Assembly (NCBI RefSeq): GCF_003862485.1
Contig: NZ_RRCM01000001.1
Coordinates: 1,195,241-1,259,240, forward strand
Direction: 5' to 3'
Length of the DNA stretch: 64,000 nucleotides
Origin: Lachnoanaerobaculum orale
GTDB taxonomy: Bacteria > Bacillota > Clostridia > Lachnospirales > Lachnospiraceae
Within the stretch, counting starts at the first letter, position 1; the number at the start of each line of letters is the position of its first letter. Positions 7,754 through 15,782 of this stretch are shown piece by piece. The translations under genes and the position numbers were made by a program. The notes beneath the pieces were generated by a model that searched no databases, was not told the origin of the DNA, and worked only from the letters and a program-made list of their open reading frames with translations.

Positions 7754-9010
7754 TTGTTTAGAAGACTTCGTTTACAATTCATTGTGGTAGCTACGATAGC
7801 GGTAAGCATAATGCTTATATCGGTAATAGGCATTTTGAATGCTTCAAAGTATGCAACAAGTGAAAAAAGAATAAATAAAATTTTGGATTTGTTGTCTGAG
7901 AATAACGGAGTTCTACCCGATGAAGAAGTAGTGGAGAAGATTCTCGGCAGAAAGACAAATCCGGATATAATAGTTCAGTACAGATATTTCAGTGCTTATG
8001 TGGACAGCAGCAATAAGGTAATCACTATGAACACTGAGCATATAGCGAATCTTTCGGATACCGATGTTATTTTTTATGTAAAAAAGATTTTATCGGGTAA
8101 TAATAAATACGGCAACTTCACGACCACAGAGGGACAGAAGTTTGCATATAAGTTGAATTTACATGATGATGAAAGCAAGCTGATTGTGGTGCTTGATACT
8201 ACAAGCTATATAGAGGACAGAGCGGATTTGATAGATACATCGGTCTTTATTTTCTTTTCAAATCTTGTTTTTTTCATCATTATATTTGTGATTTTTTCAG
8301 GTAAAGTAATGATGCCTTTTATGGAAAACTACAAAAATCAAAAGGCTTTTATTACAAATGCGGGGCATGAGTTAAAGACTCCTTTGGCTATAATCTCGGC
8401 AAACAATGAGCTTTGTGAGATGATAGGCGGAGAAAATGAGTGGACAAAGAGCACCAAAGAGCAGGTCGAGCGTATGACGGATCTGATAAACAGGCTTGTG
8501 GTGCTGGCAAGGTTTGAAGAAAAATCAAATGTAATTGAAAAAAATATAAATTTTTCAGATATAGTAACGAAGTCATCAAAATCATTCAAATCATTGGCTA
8601 TAAAAGGAGGCAAGAATTTTGAATCGGATATTCAAAATGATATCTGTATTATGGGAGATGACGGTGCCGTATATGAACTTGTAAATATACTGATAGATAA
8701 TGCAAACAAATACTGTGATAAGGGCGGAACTATCGGAGTTAAGCTTATGGTGCACGGTATCACCTTTAAAAAGGCGAAGCTTGTAGTAAGTAATACTTAC
8801 AGAGACGGTAAGAATGTGGACTATTCAAAGTTTTTTGACAGATTCTACAGAGAGGACAAGTCACATAACAGCAGTGTTTCGGGTTACGGAGTAGGACTTT
8901 CCATCGCCGGAAATATTATAAACAGGCACAAGGGTAAAATACATGTCACATATAAGAATGATATTATTTATTTTAATGTATATTTTAATATGGTAACGAA
9001 TACAGAATAA
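7754..9010 (+). CDS. sensor histidine kinase, partner of the preceding regulator
   Basis: The 418-residue membrane kinase starts at TTG, with AGAGGTG as binding site inside the regulator's last codons. A first membrane segment (about 9-28), an external region of about 130 residues, and a second segment (about 162-183) lead into the H-box NAGHELKTPLA (His about 204), the N-box LIDNANKYC (about 313) and the G-box GYGVGLSIAG (about 377). There is no HAMP domain after the second helix. The signal it senses cannot be told from sequence. Confidence 0.93.
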   Translation: MFRRLRLQFIVVATIAVSIMLISVIGILNASKYATSEKRINKILDLLSENNGVLPDEEVVEKILGRKTNPDIIVQYRYFSAYVDSSNKVITMNTEHIANLSDTDVIFYVKKILSGNNKYGNFTTTEGQKFAYKLNLHDDESKLIVVLDTTSYIEDRADLIDTSVFIFFSNLVFFIIIFVIFSGKVMMPFMENYKNQKAFITNAGHELKTPLAIISANNELCEMIGGENEWTKSTKEQVERMTDLINRLVVLARFEEKSNVIEKNINFSDIVTKSSKSFKSLAIKGGKNFESDIQNDICIMGDDGAVYELVNILIDNANKYCDKGGTIGVKLMVHGITFKKAKLVVSNTYRDGKNVDYSKFFDRFYREDKSHNSSVSGYGVGLSIAGNIINRHKGKIHVTYKNDIIYFNVYFNMVTNTE

Positions 9011-9053
9011 AATTTACTAATCATTTAAAGAGTATATTGTTTAGACTTTTGAA

Positions 9054-9082
9054 TTGATTTTATAAAATGTATATAATATAAT
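9054..9082 (+). promoter_or_regulatory. promoter for the DUF421 gene
   Basis: TTGATT (9054-9059), 17 bases, TATAAT (9077-9082). It lies 36 bases before the ATG. Confidence 0.75.
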
Positions 9083-9118
9083 ACAGCTTTATGATTTATT
9101 TTCAAACAGGAGGTTTTT

Positions 9119-9751
9119 ATGAATCCGTTTTTGTTGGTAGCTGTAAAGCTTTTAATAGGCTTTTTTGCATTGGTAATAATAATAAACATATCAGGTAAGG
9201 GTAACTTGGCACCTTCATCAGCAAGTGACCAGATTGTAAATTATGTGCTTGGTGGCATTATCGGTGGTGTTATATATAACAGCAGTGTACGTATACTTGA
9301 TTTTATTGCAATATTATGTATATGGTGCATTCTGGTGCTGGGCTTAAAATGGATAAAGACACATAATGTAAAGGCTAAACAGTTAATAGACGGTAAGGCC
9401 TTAACAATAATAGATGGCGGAAAAATAATTGTTGAAAATTGTAAAAAGGCAGGCTTATCCGCTCATGATGTTTCTTTTAAATTGCGTACAAACGGAATTT
9501 ATTCAACAAAGGATGTAAAGAGGGCCGTACTTGAGCAAAACGGACAATTGATTTTAATTCAGTCAGGTGAGGAAAACCCTAAGTTCCCTGTTATTACAGA
9601 CGGTCAGGTACAATCTGATATACTCGAGGTAATAGGTAAGGACGAGGATTGGCTTCTTGAAGAGCTGAAAAAGCAAGGTATAGAAAAATACAGTGATGTA
9701 TTTTTAGGAGAATATGTTAATAATTCTCTAATACTTACAATTGACAAATAA
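9119..9751 (+). CDS. DUF421 (YetF-family) membrane protein
   Basis: The 210-residue protein has three membrane helices in its first 85 residues, with the family signature [19 protein letters not shown] between the first two, then a cytoplasmic domain with [14 protein letters not shown] and [14 protein letters not shown]. These are typical of YetF-like proteins, whose biochemical role is not settled. AGGAGG precedes the ATG. It has its own promoter. Its last two codons overlap an open frame encoding a TraX-like remnant. Confidence 0.9.
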   Translation: MNPFLLVAVKLLIGFFALVIIINISGKGNLAPSSASDQIVNYVLGGIIGGVIYNSSVRILDFIAILCIWCILVLGLKWIKTHNVKAKQLIDGKALTIIDGGKIIVENCKKAGLSAHDVSFKLRTNGIYSTKDVKRAVLEQNGQLILIQSGEENPKFPVITDGQVQSDILEVIGKDEDWLLEELKKQGIEKYSDVFLGEYVNNSLILTIDK

Positions 9752-10176
9752 AAGCATTTTTTATAGGGCTCGGAATTATTATTTTACCGGTTATATTGTC
9801 AATACCGGTATTACTTTTAGGCACAATGCTTGGAGGTGAAGGTGAAATATCACCTGTACTTACTCAGGTGTTTGCAATTGTAATGTTGATGATTCCAAAT
9901 TTATTCACAGTAGAAGGCGGAATCTTTATGGTTCTGCTCGGTTTGATTTTTTATATTTTCAGAACAAACAGAAAAGTACAATTTTTAGTATTGATAATTC
10001 TAAGTTTTCTTGTTTTTTATACCAATCGTACAGGAGTACAGTGGATGATGGTATTTGCAATTATTCCGCTATATTTTTATAACGGAGAAAAGGGAAGAGG
10101 AGATAAAAATTTCTTTTATATATTCTATCCTGTACATATTTATATATTGTATATAGTAGCAAGCTTATTACATTAG
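9745..10176 (+). pseudogene. C-terminal remnant of a TraX-family membrane protein
   Basis: The frame is open from 9745 to the stop at 10176 but has no ATG or GTG near its beginning. The first possible start, TTG at 9796, has no ribosome binding site and would yield about 126 residues, roughly half a usual TraX-like protein. The end, [21 protein letters not shown] split across two phrases (FFYIFYPVH, then [12 protein letters not shown]), is typical of the family's C-terminus. Several hydrophobic segments precede it. I read it as the surviving C-terminal half of a gene whose front was lost next to the DUF421 gene. Confidence 0.65.
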
Positions 10177-10251
10177 GAAACTACTTATAAAAGTACAATC
10201 GGAAAACGGATGCAATGATATAAAATATTTTAATAAAAAGTAAAAAGTCGC

Positions 10252-10280
10252 TTGACAAATGTTTTTTTATTTGGTATCCT
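10252..10280 (+). promoter_or_regulatory. rplJL promoter
   Basis: TTGACA (10252-10257), 17 bases, TATCCT (10275-10280), placing the transcript start at about 10287, immediately before the L10 leader. Confidence 0.85.
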
Positions 10281-10286
10281 CTTTAA

Positions 10287-10402
10287 GGTAAAACGACCGT
10301 AGACAGTAGGTGCCTTAGGCGTAAGTATTGTATCGCCTACCGAGGAAGTGACTAAGTACTTGATGTATTATCACTCTCTGTCTTTGCGGCAGAGAGTTTT
10401 TG
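10287..10402 (+). ncRNA. ribosomal protein L10 leader with attenuator
   Basis: The leader has the family's GTAGACAGTAGGTGCC...CGCCTACCGAGG arm with its kink-turn-like internal loop, followed by a terminator-like hairpin (ACTCTCTG 10373-10380 with CAGAGAGT 10390-10397) and a T run. In Bacillus subtilis the L10-L12 complex binds this leader and promotes termination. It lies 54 bases before rplJ. Confidence 0.9.
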
Positions 10403-10455
10403 TTACACTTATAGAGCTTTTACGGGTTTTACTGAAACTATAAAGGAGGTTAGAA

Positions 10456-10950
10456 ATGGCAAAAATCGAATTAAAACAGCCTATAGTTAAGGAAATTGCT
10501 GAGCTTTTAGACGGTGCACAGGCAGCTGTAGTCGTTGATTACCGTGGCCTTAGTGCTGAGCAGGATACAAAGCTTCGTAAGGAACTTAGAAAAGCAGGTG
10601 TAACTTATAAGGTTTATAAGAACACAATGATTCGTATAGCCGCTAAGGGTACTCCATTTGAGACACTTGACAGTTCACTTGAAGGACCTACAGCAATTGC
10701 AGTTTCAAAAGAAGATGCAACTGCACCGGCAAGAATACTTTACAATTTCTCTAAGACAGCTCCGGACCTTGAGTTAAAGGCCGGTGTAGTAGACGGTGTT
10801 ACATATGACCAGGACGGAATCAAGGTTATAGCTACAATACCGTCAAGAGACGAGTTGATTGGAAGACTTCTTGGAAGCATTCAGTCACCTATTACAAACT
10901 TCGCTCGTGTGCTTAATCAGATCGCTGAGAGCAAAGAAGCGGAAGCATAA
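10456..10950 (+). CDS. rplJ: 50S ribosomal protein L10
   Basis: The 164-residue protein forms the base of the L7/L12 stalk on 23S rRNA. The N-terminal rRNA-binding domain includes VVVDYRGLSAEQDTKLRKEL and VYKNTMIRIA; the C-terminal helix that carries L12 dimers ends NFARVLNQIAES. The length is normal. GGAGG lies eight bases before the ATG. It is co-transcribed with rplL 26 bases downstream and controlled by the L10 leader. rplK and rplA are not adjacent here. Confidence 0.97.
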   Translation: MAKIELKQPIVKEIAELLDGAQAAVVVDYRGLSAEQDTKLRKELRKAGVTYKVYKNTMIRIAAKGTPFETLDSSLEGPTAIAVSKEDATAPARILYNFSKTAPDLELKAGVVDGVTYDQDGIKVIATIPSRDELIGRLLGSIQSPITNFARVLNQIAESKEAEA

Positions 10951-10976
10951 AAAAACATATAATGGAGGATTATTAA

Positions 10977-11351
10977 ATGGCAAAGTTAACAACTGCAGAG
11001 TTTATCGATGCAATTAAGGAATTATCAGTTCTTGAATTAAATGAGCTTGTAAAGGCTTGTGAGGAAGAGTTTGGCGTATCAGCAGCAGCAGGCGTTGTTG
11101 TAGCAGCAGCAGGTGCAGGCGCAGCAGCAGCTGAGGAGAAGACAGAGTTCGATGTAGAGCTTACAGCAACAGGTGACCAGAAGGTTAAGGTTATCAAGGT
11201 TGTTCGTGAGGTTACAGGACTTGGACTTAAGGAAGCAAAGGATCTTGTTGACGGAGCTCCTAAGGTTCTTAAGACAGAGGTTTCTAAGGAAGAGGCTGAG
11301 GGTATCAAGAAGCAGCTTGAAGAAGTTGGAGCACAGGTTACTCTTAAGTAA
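10977..11351 (+). CDS. rplL: 50S ribosomal protein L7/L12
   Basis: The 124-residue stalk protein recruits translation factors. It has the N-terminal dimerisation helix (about 1-33), an Ala-rich hinge (about 38-55) encoded by GCA repeats, and the globular C-domain with [27 protein letters not shown] precedes the ATG. A terminator follows after about 15 bases. Confidence 0.98.
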   Translation: MAKLTTAEFIDAIKELSVLELNELVKACEEEFGVSAAAGVVVAAAGAGAAAAEEKTEFDVELTATGDQKVKVIKVVREVTGLGLKEAKDLVDGAPKVLKTEVSKEEAEGIKKQLEEVGAQVTLK

Positions 11352-11365
11352 TTTAATAAAATTTC

Positions 11366-11393
11366 GGGCGATTGCGTTGCAGTCGCCTTTTTT
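11366..11393 (+). terminator. rplJL terminator
   Basis: GGCGATTGC and GCAGTCGCC pair around GTT with one T/G wobble, followed by a T run. Confidence 0.88.
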
Positions 11394-11408
11394 ATTTGTG
11401 CCGATATA

Positions 11409-11417
11409 TGATATAAT
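11409..11417 (+). promoter_or_regulatory. extended -10 promoter for pyrC
   Basis: TGATATAAT is a perfect extended -10; the -35 region falls in the T run of the rplL terminator and is weak. It lies 33 bases before pyrC. Confidence 0.5.
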
Positions 11418-11450
11418 GTTCCCACTAAGATTAGAAAGGAAAGCATATTT

Positions 11451-12749
11451 ATGATAATGCTCAAAAATGTCAGACTTCTTGATCCGCAGACAAGAACCGA
11501 TGATATAAGAGATATACTGATATCTGAGGGAAGAGTTAGAAAGATAGATAAAGACCTCTATCTTGATGCGACACTTATGGCAAGGGCCAACGGTGAGAGA
11601 CTTAAGGTATATGACTGCACAGGTCTTTGTGCCGCTCCGGGATTTGTAGATGTACATGTTCACCTTAGAGAACCGGGTTTTGAATACAAAGAGGATATAG
11701 AAAGCGGTGCAAGAGCTGCTGCAAGGGGAGGATTCACAACTATTGTGGCAATGGCAAATACGAAACCTCCTATTGATACGCCTGAGAGAGTGTTTGAAGT
11801 ACTGAAAAAGGGAAAAAAGACTCCTATCAATGTAAAGACCTGTGCCTGTATCACAAAGGGTATGAAGGGTGAGGAACTGGCGGATATGAAGGAACTGCGA
11901 GAAGCCGGAGCTGTAGGATTTACAGATGACGGCAGACCGATGCTTGATGAGAATCTAACAAGAGAGGCTATGAGATGTGCCAGAAGTATAAAAATGCCTC
12001 TTTCATTTCATGAAGAAGACCCTAAATATATCAAGGAAAACGGTATCAATCACGGATACCCTTCAGATGAGATGCATATATACGGGTCCGACAGAATGGC
12101 TGAGATCTCAATGGTGGAAAGAGACTGTAAGCTTGCAAGAGAAACCGGCGCTACAATAAGTATTCAACATATCAGCGCAAAGGAGAGTGTGGAACTTGTA
12201 AGAAAGGCAAAGAAAATGGGACTTCGTGTATTTGCAGAGGCTACACCGCATCATTTTTCACTGATTGACAAAGATGTAATAAAATACGGCACATTGGCAA
12301 AGATGAATCCTCCTCTAAGAGAGGAAGCGGACAGGATGGCTATTATCGAAGGACTTAAAGACGGCACTATAGATATTATTGCTACGGACCACGCTCCTCA
12401 CTCTAAAGAAGAAAAGGACAGAGACTTTGTAGATGCACCAAGCGGTATAATAGGTCTTGAGACAAGTTTTTCTTTGGGGATTATGAATCTTGTAAAACCG
12501 GGATATCTTTCACTTATGGAGCTTATAAATAAGATGAGTTATCAGCCTGCCAGACTCTACAATATGGACAGAGGGGTTTTAAGAGAAGATGAGATAGCAG
12601 ATATTGTAGTCTTTGATGTTAATAAAGAGTGGAAGTATGATAAAAGTGAGAGTAAGTCAAGCAACTCACCTTGGCTTGGTGCCACTTTACAAGGTAAGAT
12701 AGTCTATACTATTTGTCACGGAAATGTGGTATATGAGAACTTGGAATAA
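11451..12749 (+). CDS. pyrC: dihydroorotase
   Basis: The 432-residue zinc amidohydrolase cyclises carbamoyl-aspartate to dihydroorotate in pyrimidine synthesis. Metal-binding motifs are clear: DVHVHLREPG near residue 68, the substrate loop MANTKPP, FTDDGRPM, LSFHEED, QHISA, EATPHHFSL and the late DIIATDHAPHS. This is the class I bacterial form. AGAAAGGAAAGC precedes the ATG. Other pyr genes are not in the window, so it is not in a pyr operon here. The HIT gene follows after 16 bases. Confidence 0.95.
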   Translation: MIMLKNVRLLDPQTRTDDIRDILISEGRVRKIDKDLYLDATLMARANGERLKVYDCTGLCAAPGFVDVHVHLREPGFEYKEDIESGARAAARGGFTTIVAMANTKPPIDTPERVFEVLKKGKKTPINVKTCACITKGMKGEELADMKELREAGAVGFTDDGRPMLDENLTREAMRCARSIKMPLSFHEEDPKYIKENGINHGYPSDEMHIYGSDRMAEISMVERDCKLARETGATISIQHISAKESVELVRKAKKMGLRVFAEATPHHFSLIDKDVIKYGTLAKMNPPLREEADRMAIIEGLKDGTIDIIATDHAPHSKEEKDRDFVDAPSGIIGLETSFSLGIMNLVKPGYLSLMELINKMSYQPARLYNMDRGVLREDEIADIVVFDVNKEWKYDKSESKSSNSPWLGATLQGKIVYTICHGNVVYENLE

Positions 12750-12765
12750 AATTTAAGGAGACAAT

Positions 12766-13191
12766 ATGAAGGACAACAATTGTGCGTACTGTATGCAGGG
12801 AGAGCTTGTAGAAAAATTCGGTTATCCGGTAGGTAAGATGCCAAGCGGATACCTTTATATCTTTAAAGAACAAAGTAAGATGGGCAGATTGATACTTGCA
12901 TACAAAGATCATGTAAGTGAAATAGTTGATATTTCAGATGAGGAAAGAAATCAATTTTTTGAAGATGTCAATAAGGTTGCAAAGGCTATACATAAGATTT
13001 TCTCACCTAGCAAGGTAAATTACGGAATGTACGGAGATACGGGATGCCATTTACATATGCATCTTGTTCCTAAGTATGAAGGGGGAGATGAGTGGGGATC
13101 TACCTTTACTATGAATCCTGATAAGAAGTACTTAAAGGAAAATGAATACGAAGAAATGGCAAAGATTCTTAGAAGAGAACTTAAAATATAG
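12766..13191 (+). CDS. HIT-family nucleotide-binding protein
   Basis: The 141-residue histidine-triad protein belongs to a family of nucleotide hydrolases and transferases. The triad motif is CHLHMHLVPKY, with HxHxH near residues 108-112. An N-terminal CAYC pair could bind zinc. AAGGAG precedes the ATG. It is probably co-transcribed with pyrC. The exact substrate is not predictable from sequence. Confidence 0.88.
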   Translation: MKDNNCAYCMQGELVEKFGYPVGKMPSGYLYIFKEQSKMGRLILAYKDHVSEIVDISDEERNQFFEDVNKVAKAIHKIFSPSKVNYGMYGDTGCHLHMHLVPKYEGGDEWGSTFTMNPDKKYLKENEYEEMAKILRRELKI

Positions 13192-13195
13192 TTTT

Positions 13196-13221
13196 GAGGC
13201 TGTCAAATGACAGCTTCTTTT
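13196..13221 (+). terminator. terminator after the HIT gene
   Basis: GAGGCTGTCA pairs with TGACAGCTTC (one G/T wobble) around a two-base loop, followed by TTTT. Confidence 0.75.
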
Positions 13222-13655
13222 ATACAACGAGAAACAGCAGTCTCACGACTGCTGCTTCCCTGTTAGAGTGATATAGGAGTGCATAATGCACATTTTGTAG
13301 TGAGAGGTCAACGCAAGAAAACTCTCAACTACGGGTATTATAATAGCATAACTGAGAAGTTTATGCAATAGGAAAAAAGTTAATAAATTATGAACATTAG
13401 GTAATAATAGTGACATAAGTACAGTGAAGAGTACAATTATTTTGTGCAACTTAACTCGAGTAAATAATATTATATGTTTTTTGTCAACTTCTAATATAAA
13501 AATGTTGGTTAAAATATATAAAAATGGTGAGTGAATATAAAAACTTGAAAAGGTATAACTATGTTGCATATCATCAATTACATAGAGTACTGATAGGTTT
13601 ATGCGAAGATTTATTTTTTTGTAAGCCTTTTGTAAGCTGCAAAAATCTATAAATA
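13222..13655. other. AT-rich intergenic region with hairpins and a possible minus-strand small RNA
   Basis: No convincing coding sequence is seen. It holds a perfect 8-bp hairpin (13235-13242 with 13247-13254), a GTGCATAATGCAC palindrome near 13280, and a minus-strand promoter-like pair TTGCAT-17-TATTAT near 13335-13365 that points at both. A transcript from there would be about 100-140 bases. A single AGGTCAA sequence near 13306 resembles half a CtsR site but has no partner. Confidence 0.35.
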
Positions 13656-13684
13656 TTGTGTTTAAAACATCATTGTGTTATACT
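13656..13684 (+). promoter_or_regulatory. promoter for the GntR-mcsA-mcsB-clpC operon
   Basis: TTGTGT (13656-13661), 17 bases, TATACT (13679-13684). The start would be near 13691, leaving a leader of about 87 bases. Confidence 0.6.
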
Positions 13685-13777
13685 ATCGCTAGAACATTTA
13701 TAACTTACTTATATAGCAACGAGCCTTTGGCAAGTTGTAAAACATATTATAGACAATTTTTGATTTGGAGTGTGAGT

Positions 13778-14167
13778 ATGGATGTAATAATAGATTTTCA
13801 TAGTGAAGAGGCTATATATATACAGTTATGTAATCAGATAATAATCGGCATTGCAACCAATCAGTACAGAGAAGGTGATATGTTGCCTTCAGTAAGACAG
13901 ATGGCTGAGGATATCGGCATAAATATGCATACGGTGAACAAAGCATATGCTACACTTAAAAGAGAGGGCTTTGTAAAACTTGACAGAAGAAAAGGCGCAA
14001 TGATAAAAGTGGATGCGGACAAGCTTAGAGTGCTTCGCAATATGAGAAAAGAATTCGGCACTGTAGTGGCAAGAGGTATATGCAACGGTGTTACCAGAGA
14101 CGAGGCACATGAGTTGATAGATGAACTGTATAATGAGTTTGATGTACAAGAAATCGAGGAGATGTAG
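13778..14167 (+). CDS. GntR-family (YtrA-type) transcriptional regulator heading the clpC operon
   Basis: The 129-residue protein has an N-terminal winged helix (about 10-75) with EEAIYIQLCNQI, LPSVRQMAEDIGINMHTVNKAY and LDRRKGAMI, and only a short helical tail, as in the YtrA subfamily, which lacks a large effector domain. The ATG at 13778 follows TTGGAG; an ATG at 13658 in frame would add 40 atypical residues. mcsA begins six bases after its stop. In Bacillus this place in the operon is held by CtsR, which this protein does not resemble. Control of the Clp genes is inferred from position. Confidence 0.88.
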   Translation: MDVIIDFHSEEAIYIQLCNQIIIGIATNQYREGDMLPSVRQMAEDIGINMHTVNKAYATLKREGFVKLDRRKGAMIKVDADKLRVLRNMRKEFGTVVARGICNGVTRDEAHELIDELYNEFDVQEIEEM

Positions 14168-14173
14168 ACAAAG

Positions 14174-14743
14174 ATGTTATGTGAGAAGTGCAAAATAAGA
14201 GAAGCAAATGTCTTTTACACTGAGATAGTAGACGGAGACAAGAAAAATGAACATCATCTGTGTTCACAATGTGCTAAGGATTTGGACCAATATACCGGTT
14301 TGTTTGATAAGGACTTCAGTCTTTCAAAGTTGCTTTCGGGAATACTGGGAGATGTATTTGAGAATGATGAAAATAAAGACTACAGACAGATAGTATGCCC
14401 TACGTGTAATACAAGTTATGACGACTTTATAAAAAACTCAATGTTCGGCTGTAAGGACTGTTTTGAGGTATTTAACCTGCTTATAAATGACAATATCAAG
14501 CAGATTCACGGCAATGATAAGCATGTAGGTAAAATACCGAAAAATTATCACAAAAGCGACAAGATTTTACCTAAATCGGTAGTTACTGAAAGTATTGAAG
14601 CTATTTTCAGTGATGAGGATAAGGAACTTGAAATATTAAAGCAGAAATTGGAGGATGCAATCAAAATAGAGGATTTTGAACAGGCGGCAATATTAAGAGA
14701 CAAGATAAAAACTATCAAAGAGGACAACGGCGATGTGGTATGA
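14174..14743 (+). CDS. mcsA: McsA, zinc-finger activator of the McsB arginine kinase
   Basis: The 189-residue protein carries paired cysteines CEKC and CSQC near the N-terminus and CPTC and CKDC at about 76-98, and a C-terminal UVR motif (EILKQKLEDAIKIEDFEQAA). McsA activates McsB and links it to ClpC in Bacillus. The gene overlaps mcsB by 11 bases, so translation is coupled. The family call rests on the cysteine pattern, UVR motif and neighbours together. Confidence 0.93.
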   Translation: MLCEKCKIREANVFYTEIVDGDKKNEHHLCSQCAKDLDQYTGLFDKDFSLSKLLSGILGDVFENDENKDYRQIVCPTCNTSYDDFIKNSMFGCKDCFEVFNLLINDNIKQIHGNDKHVGKIPKNYHKSDKILPKSVVTESIEAIFSDEDKELEILKQKLEDAIKIEDFEQAAILRDKIKTIKEDNGDVV

Positions 14744-15770
14744 TAATGTGGAACTCAGTACGGAGTATAATTACATAAGCAGTAAGATAAGATTTGCAAG
14801 AAACTTTGATGATACATTATTTCCCAACAAATTGACTGATATTGAAGCAAAAAAACTTGTAGAAAATACTCTTGGCGAGTTGTCAAATATCTCTGTGGAT
14901 TTGGGGATGAATACAAGTTCATCCATGTTAAACAGAATTCCTGAGATAGAAAGAATGTCAATGTGTGAAAGAAAGATATTGAACGACACATTGGCAAAAA
15001 AGGAGACTCCTACAGGGCTTATATTAAACGACAGTGAAGACATCAGTATAATTATTAACGGAGATGATCATATTCGCTTGCAAACTATGTCATCAGGTAT
15101 TAAACTATATGACTTGCTTGATAAAGCAAACAAAATTGATGACTACATAGAGGAACATTTTAATTATGCTTTTAATGACAAGTACGGATATTTGACTACA
15201 TATCCGACAAATATAGGAACAGGGATGCGTGCATCAATATTGCTTCATTTGCCTGCATCCAATAAAAACAAAGGATTTTCAAAGCTTATCGCAAATGCCG
15301 GAAGATTCGGTGTATCCATAAGAGGATTGCACGGAGAAGGCAGAGAAAACTTCGGTACACTGTATGAGATAAGCAATTCAAAGACTCTGGGTATTTCTGA
15401 AAGAGAGATAATTGATACTGTAACAAAGGTTGCCAATCAATTAAATGAAAATGAAAGAAAGCTTAGAGAAGCCGAGGCTTTGGGAGAAGTGCAAAGGATT
15501 GCAAGAGAAGATGAGGCTTATAAGGCATACGGACTTTTAAAATATGCAAGAAAGTTCAACTTACGAGATGCTATGAACTGCCTAAGCCTTCTTATGAAAG
15601 GTTGTGCCGACGGTTTTATACAGATAGAATCTCCGCATAAGCTGTATTCAATAATGCTCGGCATACAAACATCAAATATATTAAATATGGCAGGCAGTCC
15701 TTTAAGTGAAGATTATATAGAGATACGCAGAGCGGAATATATAAGAGAAAATATAGGAAAATTAAAGTAG
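14733..15770 (+). CDS. mcsB: protein arginine kinase McsB
   Basis: The 345-residue phosphagen-kinase-fold protein phosphorylates arginines on proteins, tagging them for ClpC. Recognisable blocks are ISSKIRFARNF, NGDDHIRLQTM, PTNIGTGMRASILLHLPA and IRGLHGEGRENFGTLYEISN. The reactive cysteine that precedes Pro-Thr-Asn in most family members is replaced by Tyr157 (TTYPTN). The gene overlaps mcsA and is followed 12 bases later by clpC. Activity is likely, since the nucleotide-binding arginines and the acidic residues remain, but it may have lost cysteine-linked redox control. Confidence 0.92.
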   Translation: MWYDNVELSTEYNYISSKIRFARNFDDTLFPNKLTDIEAKKLVENTLGELSNISVDLGMNTSSSMLNRIPEIERMSMCERKILNDTLAKKETPTGLILNDSEDISIIINGDDHIRLQTMSSGIKLYDLLDKANKIDDYIEEHFNYAFNDKYGYLTTYPTNIGTGMRASILLHLPASNKNKGFSKLIANAGRFGVSIRGLHGEGRENFGTLYEISNSKTLGISEREIIDTVTKVANQLNENERKLREAEALGEVQRIAREDEAYKAYGLLKYARKFNLRDAMNCLSLLMKGCADGFIQIESPHKLYSIMLGIQTSNILNMAGSPLSEDYIEIRRAEYIRENIGKLK

Positions 15771-15782
15771 AGAGGAAAAATA

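Noticed and set aside
11079-11663. 194-codon minus-strand frame across rplL and the start of pyrC
   Set aside because: Cys/Leu/Asn-rich text is the reverse of the Ala-rich L12 hinge and the terminator; no binding site.
13300-13320. AGGTCAA as a CtsR operator
   Set aside because: CtsR sites need two tandem heptamers; only one is present and there is no ctsR gene.
13243-13569. 108-codon minus-strand frame in the intergenic region
   Set aside because: No binding site, hydrophobic low-complexity text typical of AT-rich noncoding DNA, and it runs through the hairpins.
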